64,000 nt of DNA from Berghia stephanieae (taxonomy: Eukaryota > Mollusca > Gastropoda > Nudibranchia > Aeolidiidae). The notes below the pieces were generated by a model, which saw only the letters and a program-made list of their open reading frames with translations, was not told where the DNA came from and made no database searches. The stretch is taken from assembly GCA_034508935.3 (NCBI GenBank), contig CM067445.1, positions 17,148,326 through 17,212,325 of the forward strand. The letters run 5' to 3'. Both the position numbers and the translations under genes were made by a program. Shown here one piece after another: positions 14,102 to 28,300 of this stretch; the stretch's first letter is position 1; each line of letters opens with the position of its first letter.

Positions 14102-15631
14102 ATTTGGTGACAAATGAGCTATTATTTATTTTGAGTAGTACTGATAAAAGATATTAGTTCTAATAGGCCTCTTTATGTGCAAGCTTTTGATTGTGCTTCT
14201 TGTAAATCAAAATTCGGTGTTTTAGTCTTGATTATTCTTATCTTAACATATAGTTGAACTCGATGTTCAATTTGTTTTCTTTTTAATTTTCTTTTACAGA
14301 GGAGCTCCGTGAAAGTAGAATTAATTACAAGCCTGCACATAAGTAAGATTTTTTATTTCATTGTTTGTTTGCTTCTTTTTTTTTGTGTGTGTTACAACTT
14401 GCCATATTTTACCTTATTTAATCCATAGCATATATGTAATAAAAAAAAGTGTATGTTTATGTCTTGTTTCTGTGAGTTTCTAAAAATAAACTATTGGAAG
14501 ATAAAAACCTTTAAAAAATGATTAGCTTGGAGAAAAGATGGTATACATTTTTGTAACAATGGCTATCTTGAGGGTAGAGTAATGATTGCCCTAAGAATGT
14601 TATGTATTGTTTTTGTTTGTTTTGTTTTTACTTCTTCTTTTATTTCTTACCTATTTCTTGTTTGCTTTTTTTTTTTTTTTTTTTTTAACAACTCAGTTCA
14701 GTTTGTAAATTTTAAAAATATTTTGATTCAAGTTTACTAAATGTTAAATAATTGGTTACTCACTATCTCAGTCAATTAATCTTTCTAAAATTTCAGATAT
14801 CCCTATAGAGAATGCCGTAAGTCGTCCACCCCAGCTGATGTGACAGCAGCAGCATTTCACAAACCGACTCATTTACTAGTCGTTGGATTTTCTGATGGAA
14901 CTTTCTTCCTCCATGAGATGCCTGCTTTCAACCTGATTCACTCGCTCAGGTTTGATATGTTCCAGTGCCATTGAAAAAAAATTTAAAAAATTGAGCTTTA
15001 TATAGCGCAATATCCACTAAATGTGCTCAAAGCGCTTTACACGGGGTCCATTTAACATGTAGGACGGGACATGACGCCTGTCAGGCGATATTAAAAATTT
15101 TCGGACAAAGACAACGCTGTTAACGACCAGGTACTCATTTTATACCCAAGTACGTTGAGAGAATGTGAGTAAAGAGCCTTTTCTAAGGATTCAACTATGC
15201 GCCGAGCGTGAGGCTCGAACCCAGGACCTTCCAATCCGAAAGACCACAAAGCCGCAAAGTTTTGTTTAGTTATTTTATTGTATTATTCAGAGACCCCAAT
15301 CTTCTGCTATCCTCGCAAAAGCTGGCAAAATCCTCCGTTTTCATCGTTTTGTTGGCCGGCACCATACCACTAGGTTGTCCACTAATTTCAACAGAGTCCA
15401 TCCTCAGGAGAATACCTGTGAAAAGGCATATTATATTATGTTATTTAACAAGTATGAATTGGATTCTGACAACAAATAGGGAAATACCTGATGAAATATG
15501 CTAGAAAAAAAATGCTTAAAAAGTGTAGGTTTTGGTCTATTTTGTTATCATTCTCTATGTCAGTCTTTACACATTTTGCCTGTTTTGATGTCCCTTCAAG
15601 ATGTATGCAGTTGATTTCAGATAATGTTATA

Positions 15632-15662
<31 letters not shown>

Positions 15663-18600
15663 TGTCAATGACTGGGGTATTATGATAAGTGACTCCAATA
15701 CGTGGGGTCAATGATCGCCAACTGGTAGTATTATTGTGCACTGTCGACTACCATCCTTAAATTTTGTCAGTGTGTATTTGTGTATGTTTTGATGTGGGTG
15801 CACGCGCATGTTTGAATGACTTTCAACTGCCTCCTCAGCATCGCTTTGGTATGCTTATTGACAATTTCCTTGATCTTTTTTTACTCTCAGATCCTGATTT
15901 TTCTCTTATTTGGTCCTGATTTCAAAAAAAAAGTTTTGGGTACTTAGTGGCAGGTCTGCATATATTGTCTCACTATATTTGTTCATGATTATACCAAACT
16001 GTTTTGCATTCGTCAAAAAGTTCATTGCCATTGGTTTTTAAAGTCAAGTTAAAATTCTCTATTTTTCTTTATTGTTATTTTTGCTGCAATCAGTGTTATG
16101 CTTAAACACTAAATATGAAATTTACTAATACCCGGACTCAAAGGGAATCGAAGAATTTTCTAATTTTTACAGTTGCTCATTTTCATCATTACCTTCTTTA
16201 TCGTCTAGTATATCAGAACAGAGCATTGACTCCATAGCCATCAACAACACAGGTGATTGGATCGGTCTGGCATGTGGCAAGATGGGCCAGCTGTTGGTGT
16301 GGGAGTGGCAATCTGAGTCTTACATCCTAAAACAGCAAGGGCATTTTGATGCTATGACATGTGTCACATACTCACCTGATGGACAGAATATCGTCACAGG
16401 TGGAGGGGATGGGAAAGTATGAAACATTTTTTTTTTACTTATGTGCTAGTTTTATTCTGGGAGATTTAAAGGCTGAAAATAAAAAAGTCAAAAAAATTAT
16501 GTATTTTAATCAAATACCACAAAAAAATTTGAAGAGGGAAAATCCTGCATCAGACCAATTTTATAATGCCTGATTCTTTTTTTCTTCTTCTGTCTCTTTA
16601 TTCTTTACTCCATTTTCGCAAGGAAATTTTTTACATTTTGTCAAGACCTACCTATCTATGGGTTTATTTTATTATCTGGTTACAAAGGCCTACGACAGAA
16701 ACAACATCAAACGCTGCCTTGTTTAAACTTGCATCCATATGGGACAGACATGACTATATCAAACAATGCCAGACTAAAAAACATTTACAATGCTCTTGTA
16801 AACTCAATCCTACTTTATAATTTTTTAACATGGGCTCTAACTTAAGAAGATGAGCACAAACTGAACACATTTCATTGCAAACTACTAAGAACTGCCCTCG
16901 GAATATAATACCTAGGCAGAATATCAAACAAATCTCTATACTTCCAAACCAAAGAAACATTGTTATCCCTTGCAATCCAACAAGACAGGTTAGGACTTTT
17001 TGGCCATATTCTAAGACAAGATGTTGGAACACCCCGAGCAACAAAGCAATGATTCATTATTTCAATCACAAGAACAAAAAGTAAAGAGGTCAACCAAGAA
17101 CAACAATAGTTACATAACAACATTAAGATGTACCTCAGACATATTGGCCAAGAGTTAAAATCAACTCAAGATCTTGAAACAATCTGACAATGTGCAAAAG
17201 AATGATAAGAATGAAAATTTGTCACCTCAACAAAAATCAAAGCCGCCCAGGTGGAAAAATCTTTCAACTATTCGGCGGAAGGGCCTTAAGTCAAGTAAGT
17301 CAAGCCTTTCCACAAGAGCTGCTCCATGACCTCATCTTTTAAATTTTCTCCTATTGATAACAAAAAGGGTCATTTTGGAAGTTTTCAATGAAAATGAAGA
17401 CTTTGAAAACTGAAGCAGTAGTTTATGACTCTTTCAGATCTTGATTTTTAAGTGGCAGGTATTTTCATGTGTTTTCTGGTGAAGAAATTAGAATCTGGAG
17501 CGGTAAACATTTGAATAGTTTTTGACATTTCCATTTACACAATTGATTATCAGCAAAAATAAATCTGCTGCCGACTAGATATCATTTTTTTCAAAAGTCC
17601 AAATATATCTCTTTATCCATTTAAAAAGCTCAGATCCCAGGGTATACATTCATTTTAATAGGACTTAACTAAATTGAATTTTAAGTGTTCTGCACATTAT
17701 TATAATTGTATTAAAGGAAATGGAAAATATGAACTCATGGACTCAAAATTAAAAGTTTAAAAGATTTTAAAGATTTTTTTAACTTATCGAGTATGTCAAA
17801 AAGATTTATGTATTTTAATAGATTTCATGTCTTATTTTGTTCAGGTCAAAGTTTGGAATTCAATGAATGGCTTCTGCTTTGTAACATTTACTGAACACAA
17901 AGGGGAGATCACTGGCATCAAAGTCACTCAGAGTGGCAAGACTGTATTATCAAGCAGTCTGGATGGAACAGTCAGGGCATTTGATCTTACAAGGTATTTC
18001 AAGCTGATTCCGTCTGAATATTTAGATGAATGAAGAATAGGAAAATGCAATGAAACGATAAACTTTCCATGCTAATAATGTGTTTTGCTTTTAGCAGGGT
18101 GTTTTTTTATTTTTTTATTTATTTATTTTTTAAAAATAAATAAATAATCCTTAATGAATCTAGATTGAGAAAAATAATTACTTTTCAATTATATTGATGA
18201 ATTTGCTCTATCCTCAAGCTGATTGGTCTCGGGTACAATTATGATCCATTCTTTTATCTCCGGCCAGATATCGTAACTACAAAACCTTTACATCTCCAAG
18301 ACCTGATCAATTCTCATGCTTAGCGGTTGATAATTCAGGTGAAATTGTTTGTGCTGGAGGAACGGATGAGTTTGAGATATATGTGTGGACCTTGAAGACA
18401 GGGAGACTTTTACAGGTGATGATTGTTTGATTTTGTAGTGCATTCCCCTGCCAATCAAAAGGAGTGAAATTTGTTCATTTTCACTCATAATTGTTTTACA
18501 GAAATGTGTCAATCAATCATTAAATAAAAAGTGGCAGGGAGAGTTGCCATCAATACTTGACAATCACAATAAGAATTTAAAACTGTCTGCTTATTGCTTC

Positions 18601-21600
18601 CTTTTGTATATGATAAGGTAATTTATTTCATCTGTCTCTTTATATATTTATTTTTTATTTATTTATTTTGCCAATTCATCTTAGTTTGGTTGTGATATTT
18701 TAACTGAAAAGGAAAAAAAAAAGCTGCCCGGGTATTCAATTTTTAGATTCTTACCTATTTCAAGCTCTTATTTTTCTATTTTAAACAGACAATATCCGTC
18801 CATGAAGCACCTATAAGCTCTTTGGATTTCAGTCCGTATGATGGAATTTTAATGAGTGGTTCTTGGGACAAAACTGTCAGAATGTGGAATGTCTATCAAG
18901 GTGGCATTAGAGAGACTTTGGAACTCGGTTCAGATGGTAATAAATTTATTTATTTGTTAATATAGTCTTGCTTGTTATGTTAAACCTTTTTTGTTGTTTT
19001 CTTTTTTTGAGGTTGTCTCTATATGTGGTAATATATTTGAACTAGATTGAATTTAGGTCAATTAATTATTTAACAAAATATCTGAGGGAGTGTGCATGGC
19101 AGTGGCCAAAAAAAAAAAAAAAAAGTAAAATTACCTCAAGATTCTGACCACCACCAGCAAAAAAAAAAAAATATTAAAATAGATATTGTTTTTGTTCTAT
19201 AATAGTTGGTTTTCTTTTATGCAAAATATGTGTTTTGTCTGTTCAATAAGCAATACGGAAACGAATCATTCATATTTGATGTCTGTTTTTGTCAACAGTT
19301 TTGGCAGTTACTTTCCGTCCAGATGGAAAAGAAGTGGCTGTAGCCACACTGAATTGTCAAATTTCTTTTTGGGATGTTGACAGTGCTTCACAGAGAGGCT
19401 GCATTGAAGGCAGACATGATTTGGGCTATTTTCGTAAAGAAACTGATAAAATATCTGCTAAGAAATCATCTGAAGGAAAGTAAGTGTTATGGTTAGAATT
19501 GCAATAGTGCATGATTCAATGATTCACTACTTTTTTTTTTTATTGGAGTGAGAGAAAGAGAGAAGTGGGGGGGGGGGGGGGGGGCGCTTAATTGTCCTGT
19601 ATTATTGCGCTTAATTGTCCTGTATTATTTAAGCTTTTGAAATTGTAATTTTTTTAAAAAGCAGTCCTGGTTGAGGGCGAGTCAGACATGGAATTTCAAA
19701 AAGTTCATCTAAACATTAGTGAAATATAATATTGTTTTACTGTGTCATTATTATTAAATTTCTTCCTTTTTTTTTTTTTCGGTGCATTGTTATCAGCCCA
19801 TATTTGAAAACTAGCATCTCTTTCATGTTTCAACAATTATCATTTTCTTATATCTTCTAGAGCTTTTGAAACGCTTTGCTACAGTGCTGATGGTCAATGT
19901 ATTATGGCTGCCGGAAAGTCAAAGCATGTCTGCATTTATTCTGTCAAGGACCAGTTACTGATGAAAAAGTTTACAATTTCATGTAATCTCTCCTTTGATG
20001 GCATGGAGGTAAGGACGATTCATGCATGAAGTTTACCTCTTTTTTTTTTTTTTTTGCCTTGCAATGTATACAAAATAATCTCCATTTCAAGTTGACAATA
20101 AGATGATTGAGAACAATTGTTGTTCTATATATAGCTGTGATTTTTTAAATGGCCCATTTTTATTTATGTTTATTCTATCCTATTTTCTATAATTCATTCC
20201 AATCATGTCTTTTAACTGTTTCAAATATATGAGCAAAGGCTTAAAATAACCATCTGAGCGAATTAATACAGTTTTAGTTTCTTAGTTATCTGTGAGTGTT
20301 TGAAGATAGAAATAAATACCCAGTGATGATACTTTTCCGCAGATCCGCGGAAATCCGCGGTTTTCTTTCCTTTCCTCGGTTTTCCTCCTCAGATCCTTGA
20401 TCCGCGGATATTTCCTTCATTTCCTCCTTTTACTTTTTTTTTAATATTTAGACCTGCATGTGTGCCGACAATTGTCGGTTTTCCGACAATCACGGTAGTT
20501 GCGATCTCCCGGATCACTTATTTTTATTTTATTGCTAAAGTAATCTGATTGCGAGTGACGTCAATTGTCGGAGTGTCGGCGAGCCCCAACTCGACCGGCG
20601 GCGCGCAGTCAAGTGCCGACGAATGGGCGTCGGGTTGCCGACAATATTGTCGGCACTTTCAAGCCCTCGTTATGCTCGTTCGGCAATTATCGGGAAACTC
20701 CGCTAGTCTTCGATTCGACCGCAACTCTTCATTGTCTGAAAAACGAATAGTGTGTCGATATAATCGAGCATGCGCAGTTCGTTAACTTTCGTTTTCATAC
20801 TTTCGGTATTCCATTCAAGTAACTTTTGTTTGTTCAATTGAACGTTGCTACATTTCAATTTTATTCGCTCTATCAATAAACTTTCGGGATTTGTCGTTGT
20901 ATATTTTGATCTATTACTCTTTTACATTATTTTTTGTTATCATGCCTGAACAATTCTTTGACCGTTCGTCGGATCTGAAGTCAGTTGAGAATGGTGTTCG
21001 AAATCTATTCAAATGGAATTGGCGATGATTTTCTTTTGGCGTACGTGAGAAAGCCAGCCCAGCCGGGTGCTGCATTTTATTAAAGTCTAATGATTGGGAT
21101 GGTTATTGCTCTTTAGAGTTAGAGATAAGATCAATTATTCCAGGTTAAAAACTACTGTGGGGGTCCGATTACGGTGGCAAAGGAAAATCATTCATAAAGA
21201 GGCATTCTCACAGACAGTCAAAGTCAAAGTGAGTAACACAAGAGAGAAAAAAGAAAAACACCTCAGTCGTTGACGGCTGTTTTCACTGCTGAGACAGAGA
21301 CTCGTCCTCTCTCCAAGCTTCACAAGATTTCTTAACTCACTCAATCCTCGCCCTAGCCCAGTCTGTAGGTAGACAGGTGCCGATTAGCCATTGGACAAGT
21401 GAAGCGCAACTTTATTTGTATAACACAATTTCATATAATTATAATCACTGTTGCATTATTTTTCACAGTATATGAACGGCTCTGGTATCATTTTAAAGGG
21501 CAGAGATCAAGATTTCTTTTGATGTGATAGTGATAGAAATCAATGTTGACATATTGTATCAAAAATTATAATTTGATAAAAATAACATCATTTTAAAACT

Positions 21601-24600
21601 TTTGAAATCTTTTTCAAAATTGAGATAGCAAAAAAAATAAAAGAGAAGGCATCTAGATAAATCATTTGTCTGTGTCTATATCAAATTTCATAAAGATTGA
21701 AGGCAGTGCAGTATGTTTAATGTTGACCACAAGTGACCAACCCTCTTTTCTCTATGCTAAGATCCCGTTTTAATCAGTAGTCACCTTATCGAGAGGCTTC
21801 CCAGTGGGGGAATTCTCAATCAATTTTGAGCTTTTTGTAAGACTAAATTTAGAGTAGTAAAATCATCATAACTTTGGAACCGTTTATCCTAGATCCAAAA
21901 GTAAGGTATCTTATTAAATGTTTTTTAAAGGCCTAACTGTCTATGTAAAAAATAATTATTAATTTTTATTTTTGAAAAAATATCAAACTACCACTCCACC
22001 TCCATGCTGTCCCTTGTCCCTATAAATGTTTGGTACTTTTTAACATTTTAAAATAAATATATTCGGTAGGACAATCCAAAAGAAAATGTATATGACTAAG
22101 TACTGAGTTACAAAATAAAAGATCCGGTAATGCGATATGTGTGAAAAAGTTCAGACAATTTGGTCAGGACTCGCATGCAGGTCTATTAATATAATAAATC
22201 TTTAAAAAATACCTCCTTTTTAAAAAAAAAAAAAATATATATAAAAATTTCCTCCTTTTACTGGACTCTGGGCGTTTTAAAATTGTACTCAAAAGAAGTC
22301 ATCCTGCCTACTTTCCTGTGGTGCAAGAATGTTCTTGGTGAGTTTTCCGTTTTTCCGACTTTTCCTCCTTTTTGACTTTTTGTGAGTATCATCACTGAAT
22401 ACCAAAAAAACTGTTTATCATATCTACACAAACACAAGAAATTTGCAAGCAAGTATCTCGTACTAAAAATTATTCAAGATTATTTACAGAAAGAGTCTTT
22501 ACTCACAATCTATCCAAGAAAACTGACAACAAAATTTCTTCAAGTCAATAACCATATATATAGAACTGCCTCTATGTAAATCTATAGAGCAACTTGGAAG
22601 GACAGCTCGTTTATACCAATTGGCAATGGCTGCTGATAAAAGGACAAATTACCAGCTGGCAGGGATCAGCACAGTAAAATTATATTTCATTTCATGGAAG
22701 TTTGATTGTTGAGGGATTTTTGCTCTCCTTAAATAAAAAAGAAAACAAGAGAACATCTTTATTTATCAGTGAATGTGCCTTTCTCTTCATTGTTTTAGGA
22801 GTTTCTTGACAAGCGGAAAATGACAGAGTGGGGCAGTTCGTCTTTGGTTGACACTGGGCAAGGAGATGATGAAACAGCCATTGCTTTGCCTGGTGTTAAG
22901 AAGGGAGATCACAGCTCTCGGTTCTGGAAACCGGAAGTCAGAGTTTATTCATTGCAATTCTCTCCTACAGGTATATATAGATGAATAGAATGATAGATGT
23001 GCCAGATAGATGAATAGAATAATAGATGTGCCAGATAGATGAATAGAATAATGGATGTGCTAGATAGATGAATAGAATAATAGATGTGCCAGATAGATGA
23101 ATAGAATAATAGATGTGTCAGATAGATGAATAGAATAATAGATGTGCCAGATCCAATATCACATTGATCCTTTTGATTCTTTTAGACTAATGTTGTGTTG
23201 ATTTTTTTTTTGTTTTAAATTAAAATCCCTTTGCCTTTCTGAAAATAAATGTGAGATGAATTGGAAAAGAAAGCAAAGAAATCTTTCAATAATAGCTGTC
23301 AACAGACCTCCTTGAAACATAGTCCATGCCCCGGCCACCATCTAAATCAACTTTAATTCTGGTATCCATTAATGTGATGACTACTGACACTTACACTAAT
23401 GAAACATGTTTGTCAGAACAGATAAAGGTTCCACAGTTGTTGTTTTTTTAATTGACTCAGAATTTTTTAATGTTTTGATATAAATAAAGTTTAAGTTTTG
23501 TTTCTCTCTGGCAAGTCTTTCTTTTTCCTTCCTCTCGTTCTTGAAATCCGTCTCTCCCAACGATTTTACCTTTCCTAATGTAATTTTTTTTTCTTTCTAA
23601 ATGTGCTATTTATACAATATTTCAAAGGGGATATTTGTTGCGAATAGATATATAGAAATTAATTAAAACTTTAAGAAATGAAAATCTACTGATGTTCCCA
23701 ATCAATGTTTTATATAATATTTTTGTTAATGATGTTGATACATCAATTCATCTTCCATTATGCTTTCTGACCTCCACACCCTTAAGACAAGAACCATGAC
23801 TGACCCAAGAATTTAGCATCTGATCATCCAAATGATGTGATGTTCAAAATGTCCCATAAATTTGTTTGATATATAATTTGTAATTATATTTTTTGTTTGG
23901 GGGTTTTTTTTTTTGGTTTTTTTTTTTTTTGTTGTTTTTTTTTGTATAATCGTAGTCAAATCTTAGCTTTATTTGGATTTTTCCATAACAATGCATTTAT
24001 GATAAAGAGTGTTAAAATAACCATGTTTTCCTCCTGCCTGTGCACAGGACGATCATGGGTTGCCTGTACCACAGAAGGTCTTCTGGTCTATTCATTAGAC
24101 TACAGCCTTGTTTTTGATCCATTTGATCTTGATGTCGACGTCACGCCTGCTAGGGTTAGGGCTGTTCTTAAAGAAGGTGACTTTGCTAATGCCGTGATGC
24201 TCAGTTTCCGTCTCAATGAACAGGCCTTGATTCAGGAAGTCTTGGAATCCATTCCAGTGGATAACGGTAAGTTGGAATTTTGTGCTTGTAGATTTTTGTC
24301 ATTATTATTGTCATTATTGGTAGTAGTTGTAGAAGTAATAGTACTAGTAGTAGTAGTAGGAATAGTAATAGTAGTAGGAGTAATAGTAGTAGGAGTAATA
24401 ATAGTAGTAGTAGTAGTGGAGAACCTGCAATATTTGTACAGAAATATAGGCTTTTTTTATGAACAGGCTCTCATCTATTTTAATTAGTCTATTACTGTAT
24501 TGCGGAAATTGACATAGACCTTAGAGGAATCTTTTGAGCCATGAACAATCAAAATTGGTCCGTACTACAGTCTGTAGGTGTGTGCAAATGAATATGGCAA

Positions 24601-25190
24601 CAAACAGGGCGACCAGATGGCAATTCTCAACATCAAATGACTAATCATTACGCCCTAGCAGATTTTACAAATAATCATTTGAGTCAATGGATGATAGAAT
24701 TACCTTTGATTAAAAAAAAAGGTTTGCAAGTTTCTTGGATATCAATCTGTAAAAAATAGTTTTGGAATTTTCTAGATTTGCCAGTAGTTCTGTGTTCGTT
24801 GGCAAACATTTAACATGGGCTGTACGGAATAATTTTCACCCCAACCCTATTTTTGTTAAGGAATAGAATTATTTTTTTTTAAAAAAAAAGCAAGAGTTTT
24901 TATATAGCGCACTATCCATTAAATGTGCTCAAAGCACTTTATAAAGGGTCCCTGACTAGCAGCAAAACATAACGTGTAGAACGAGACATAAGCGAGATTA
25001 CAATATTTTTTTTTCGACAGACAATGCTGTTAACAGCCATGTACTTATTTCATACCTGAATACGGTGAGAGAATCTGAGTAAAGAACCTTTTTGAAGAAC
25101 TCAGCTATGTGCCAAGCGAGGCTTGAACCCAGGACCTTCCGATCCGAAAGCTAGTGTCATACCACTAGACCACATGGCCGCACATAGATC

Positions 25191-25221
<31 letters not shown>

Positions 25222-25260
25222 GTTATCATTATTAGTGGCAGAATGGTGTAATTATTATTA

Positions 25261-25309
<49 letters not shown>

Positions 25310-28300
25310 CCTGTTTGACTTCAGACGTAATATAGTGATATAACCATCTATTCTGCAGCATCGTCCATTGTTGAAAATCTCCCAGATTCTTATGTGGATA
25401 AATTATTGTCATTTATTGGAAACATCATGGAGTCAACAGCCCATCTGGAATTCTATTTGCATTGGATCTGCCCTCTGTTGACGCTTCATGGCACAAAACT
25501 GAAAATGAGATCTCTGAAAGTGATGCCTTTCTTGAGGACACTTCAGAGAAACATGACCAGAAAATATGATGATTTGAGAAAAATGTGAGTTCATGCACTA
25601 ATCAGTTTATTTCATTCAAGTTAACGTTTACAGATTATTTTTTTTAAAAGAAAGTTTATGACAATGAACAAACCATTGACTTATGGAGTGCTCTCCCATT
25701 GCCACATCACTTCATAGCCTGACTTTCTACTTATTTGTGATGCAGTTTTCGGACTTGGAACCGTAAATTGAATAGGTGAATTCAGATTTAAAAGAATTGA
25801 TATCAAGATACAGTGGAACTCGGAACAACAGGGATAGTGGGACTAACTAAAAATCCCAGTTGTAGCAGAGTCCCATGATATCCATGCATACAGTATTTGA
25901 AGGGTGACAATACTAAATGAAATAAAAAATGCAAAGAACACATTTCGAGTTATCTCTCAGAGACGTGATTCTGACTTCTTTCCATTTAAAGCTCACCATC
26001 CCTCCCTCTACCACTTACTTCAGAAGAAGAGGCAAGTTGGAACAATGCAACAATAAATTCTACCATCCAACTTTCCTCTGCTTTCCACTCATCCCAACCC
26101 TGCAGCCACTGCCACTACTAACTGCACTTCAAAACTCATGTAGCACACCGTCCCTATGATAAGGAAAGAAAACCTCTGGCTTGAACCACTTGTCATAAGG
26201 AAGTTACCTCATCAGTCATGACTCCCACACCCCTCATTCTACATTAGGCTGAGTGTATCATATTGATCGGTCAGTCATGCGCCTCTCGCTAGCCTTTTAT
26301 TGCGTTGTCTTGGTGTGTTACAAAAAGTACACAGAGAAATGTGCTCTTGTACACACAATAACTACTATCCACCCACCCCCAGCCCATCTCCGTTCCCAAT
26401 ATGTTATGTGGGTCATGTGAGCTATGCTTTTTATCTTGAGTGTAGTTCATTTTTCTTAACTTGCAACTCGTACCCCCATTGTAGTTGAGTTCCAAGAACT
26501 AATACCCCGTTACAGCCAGTGTTTACAGTAATGATCAAAAGTAAAAACATTTGTTTTCTGTGACCCTCTTCACATATAAAATGAATCAAGTGTTATTTAT
26601 CAGCTGAAAGAGGAGTGGTAGAGGATTCATAAAATCACAGATTTATTGACATTGCTGTACAGTAAATGACAACTTTTTAAAAACTGAAAATTGCAACTTG
26701 GCAGAAATGGTTGTCGTAATCAATATTTTTTATGTTGCCACTTTAGTATCAATCAAATGCCCTGCATGACACCTCGTCAACACTGTAAGGCTGTAGGCAG
26801 TTCCGGTAATTCTCTTGCTTCAAACTTTAGTTACAAAAGTAAAAAGTTTGCCGTTGCCTCTTCTTGGAATTAGGCGATTTTTAAGAGTTTAAATTTGAGA
26901 CCGCATTTGCTCCATGGGATTCTAATCTGGTGAAAGAGCTGGCCACATTAAAGGATCAACATTGTTGTCCTTCAAGAAACACAGGGTGGTACAGGCTCTA
27001 ACTCGATGTGATGAGGACTTGTTGAGGGCCAACATGTCAAATGTTATTGCCAAGTTGGTTGATAAACAGAATGGTGTGTAGTTGCAGTACTTATTGGAAC
27101 GTTTAGTCGTCTGTGTTCATTTTCCTAGAGTGGTTGTGCCAAACAGCTGGACATCTCGCACACAGACCTGCCTCTTGGAGAAAACATCGCATAGTATGCC
27201 TGTTGCACTGCCCTAGTTCTTTACCATTGGCAATTGTTGTTTTGAATGGGCCTTTTTATCAGTGTAGACAATGGTTTACACATGGGCATCCTTGCCTTGG
27301 AAGGTCTTTAACCCATTGCTTCTCAATGCGCCCGAATGCGCCCGCTGAAAAATGTGAAAGTAGATGGTATCGCTGCAACTCTTTTAACGGCAAAGGTTAC
27401 TTCCGTAGCTTTGTGGAACTCTTATAAATAGAAAGTGCGAGAATGAAAGCGAAAGCAGCAATCTACCGTAGCGAAATATCTTGGATGAAACGAAAGTTAC
27501 AGATTTTACAAACTTGTCAACAAAAGTAAGCTGTTTTGACAAACCAACTTGGTTTTTTCAACAATGGCGTTTGATTTATTGAATTCCTTCTGCAATCAAC
27601 GCAGTATAGTTGCAATGTACACTTGTGTGAAGGCAAATGCTTTGCCAAATTCCACAAATATCAGTAAATATTTTAAAAAATATCAACTCAAAAAAACAAA
27701 GACAAAATTTGGGGGTAAATATTGTTTATTTTCTCTTTGATAATTTTATTTTCATGGAAGCGGTGTTAAAATCAATAAATGTTGCATATCATTGCAAAGG
27801 AAATTCATTTCTGAATTTCATGGTATTTTTTGTTTAAATAAAGGTTGAAAAATAACAAAGTTATGAATTTTTCAAAATTGTTGGGTGATCGTGCTGTAAG
27901 AGTTATCTCCCTGCCCTTGAGAGTTGAGCATAACTTGACCTAGATTTCTTTGAGAAGCATTGGGTTAACTAACTCACTCAAAAACGCTTGTGGTGTAAAC
28001 AATGGACTGACATGTGAGAATGTTAAAAATATTAGCCACCCTATTTACACTGAATCCAACTTCCAACTGTCCAAGCAACCTTGTCCATCCTTCACAATTC
28101 AGCTTGGGCATGATAATGTTGTGCGATTGTTAAAAGATTTTGAAGGATATTGTGATCTTGATGTCAGAGCAAAGTTAAGATCTAACAGTTAACAACAAAA
28201 ATCTGAATTTGCTTGTCAACGATTGTGGAGAAATGGACAATTTATTTGAACCCGAATGGCAAAATTTGTTACAATGAATGCATTATTTTGTGTTCAGTTA

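Noticed and set aside
14980-15504. 98-codon frame at 15208-15504 as a gene
   Set aside because: Its start lies in the SINE copy and the remainder is intron sequence without similarity.
23897-24487. 196-codon frame as a separate gene
   Set aside because: Only 24048-24266 is conserved (PWP2 exon 17); the rest is intron read-through including a Val-rich triplet repeat.
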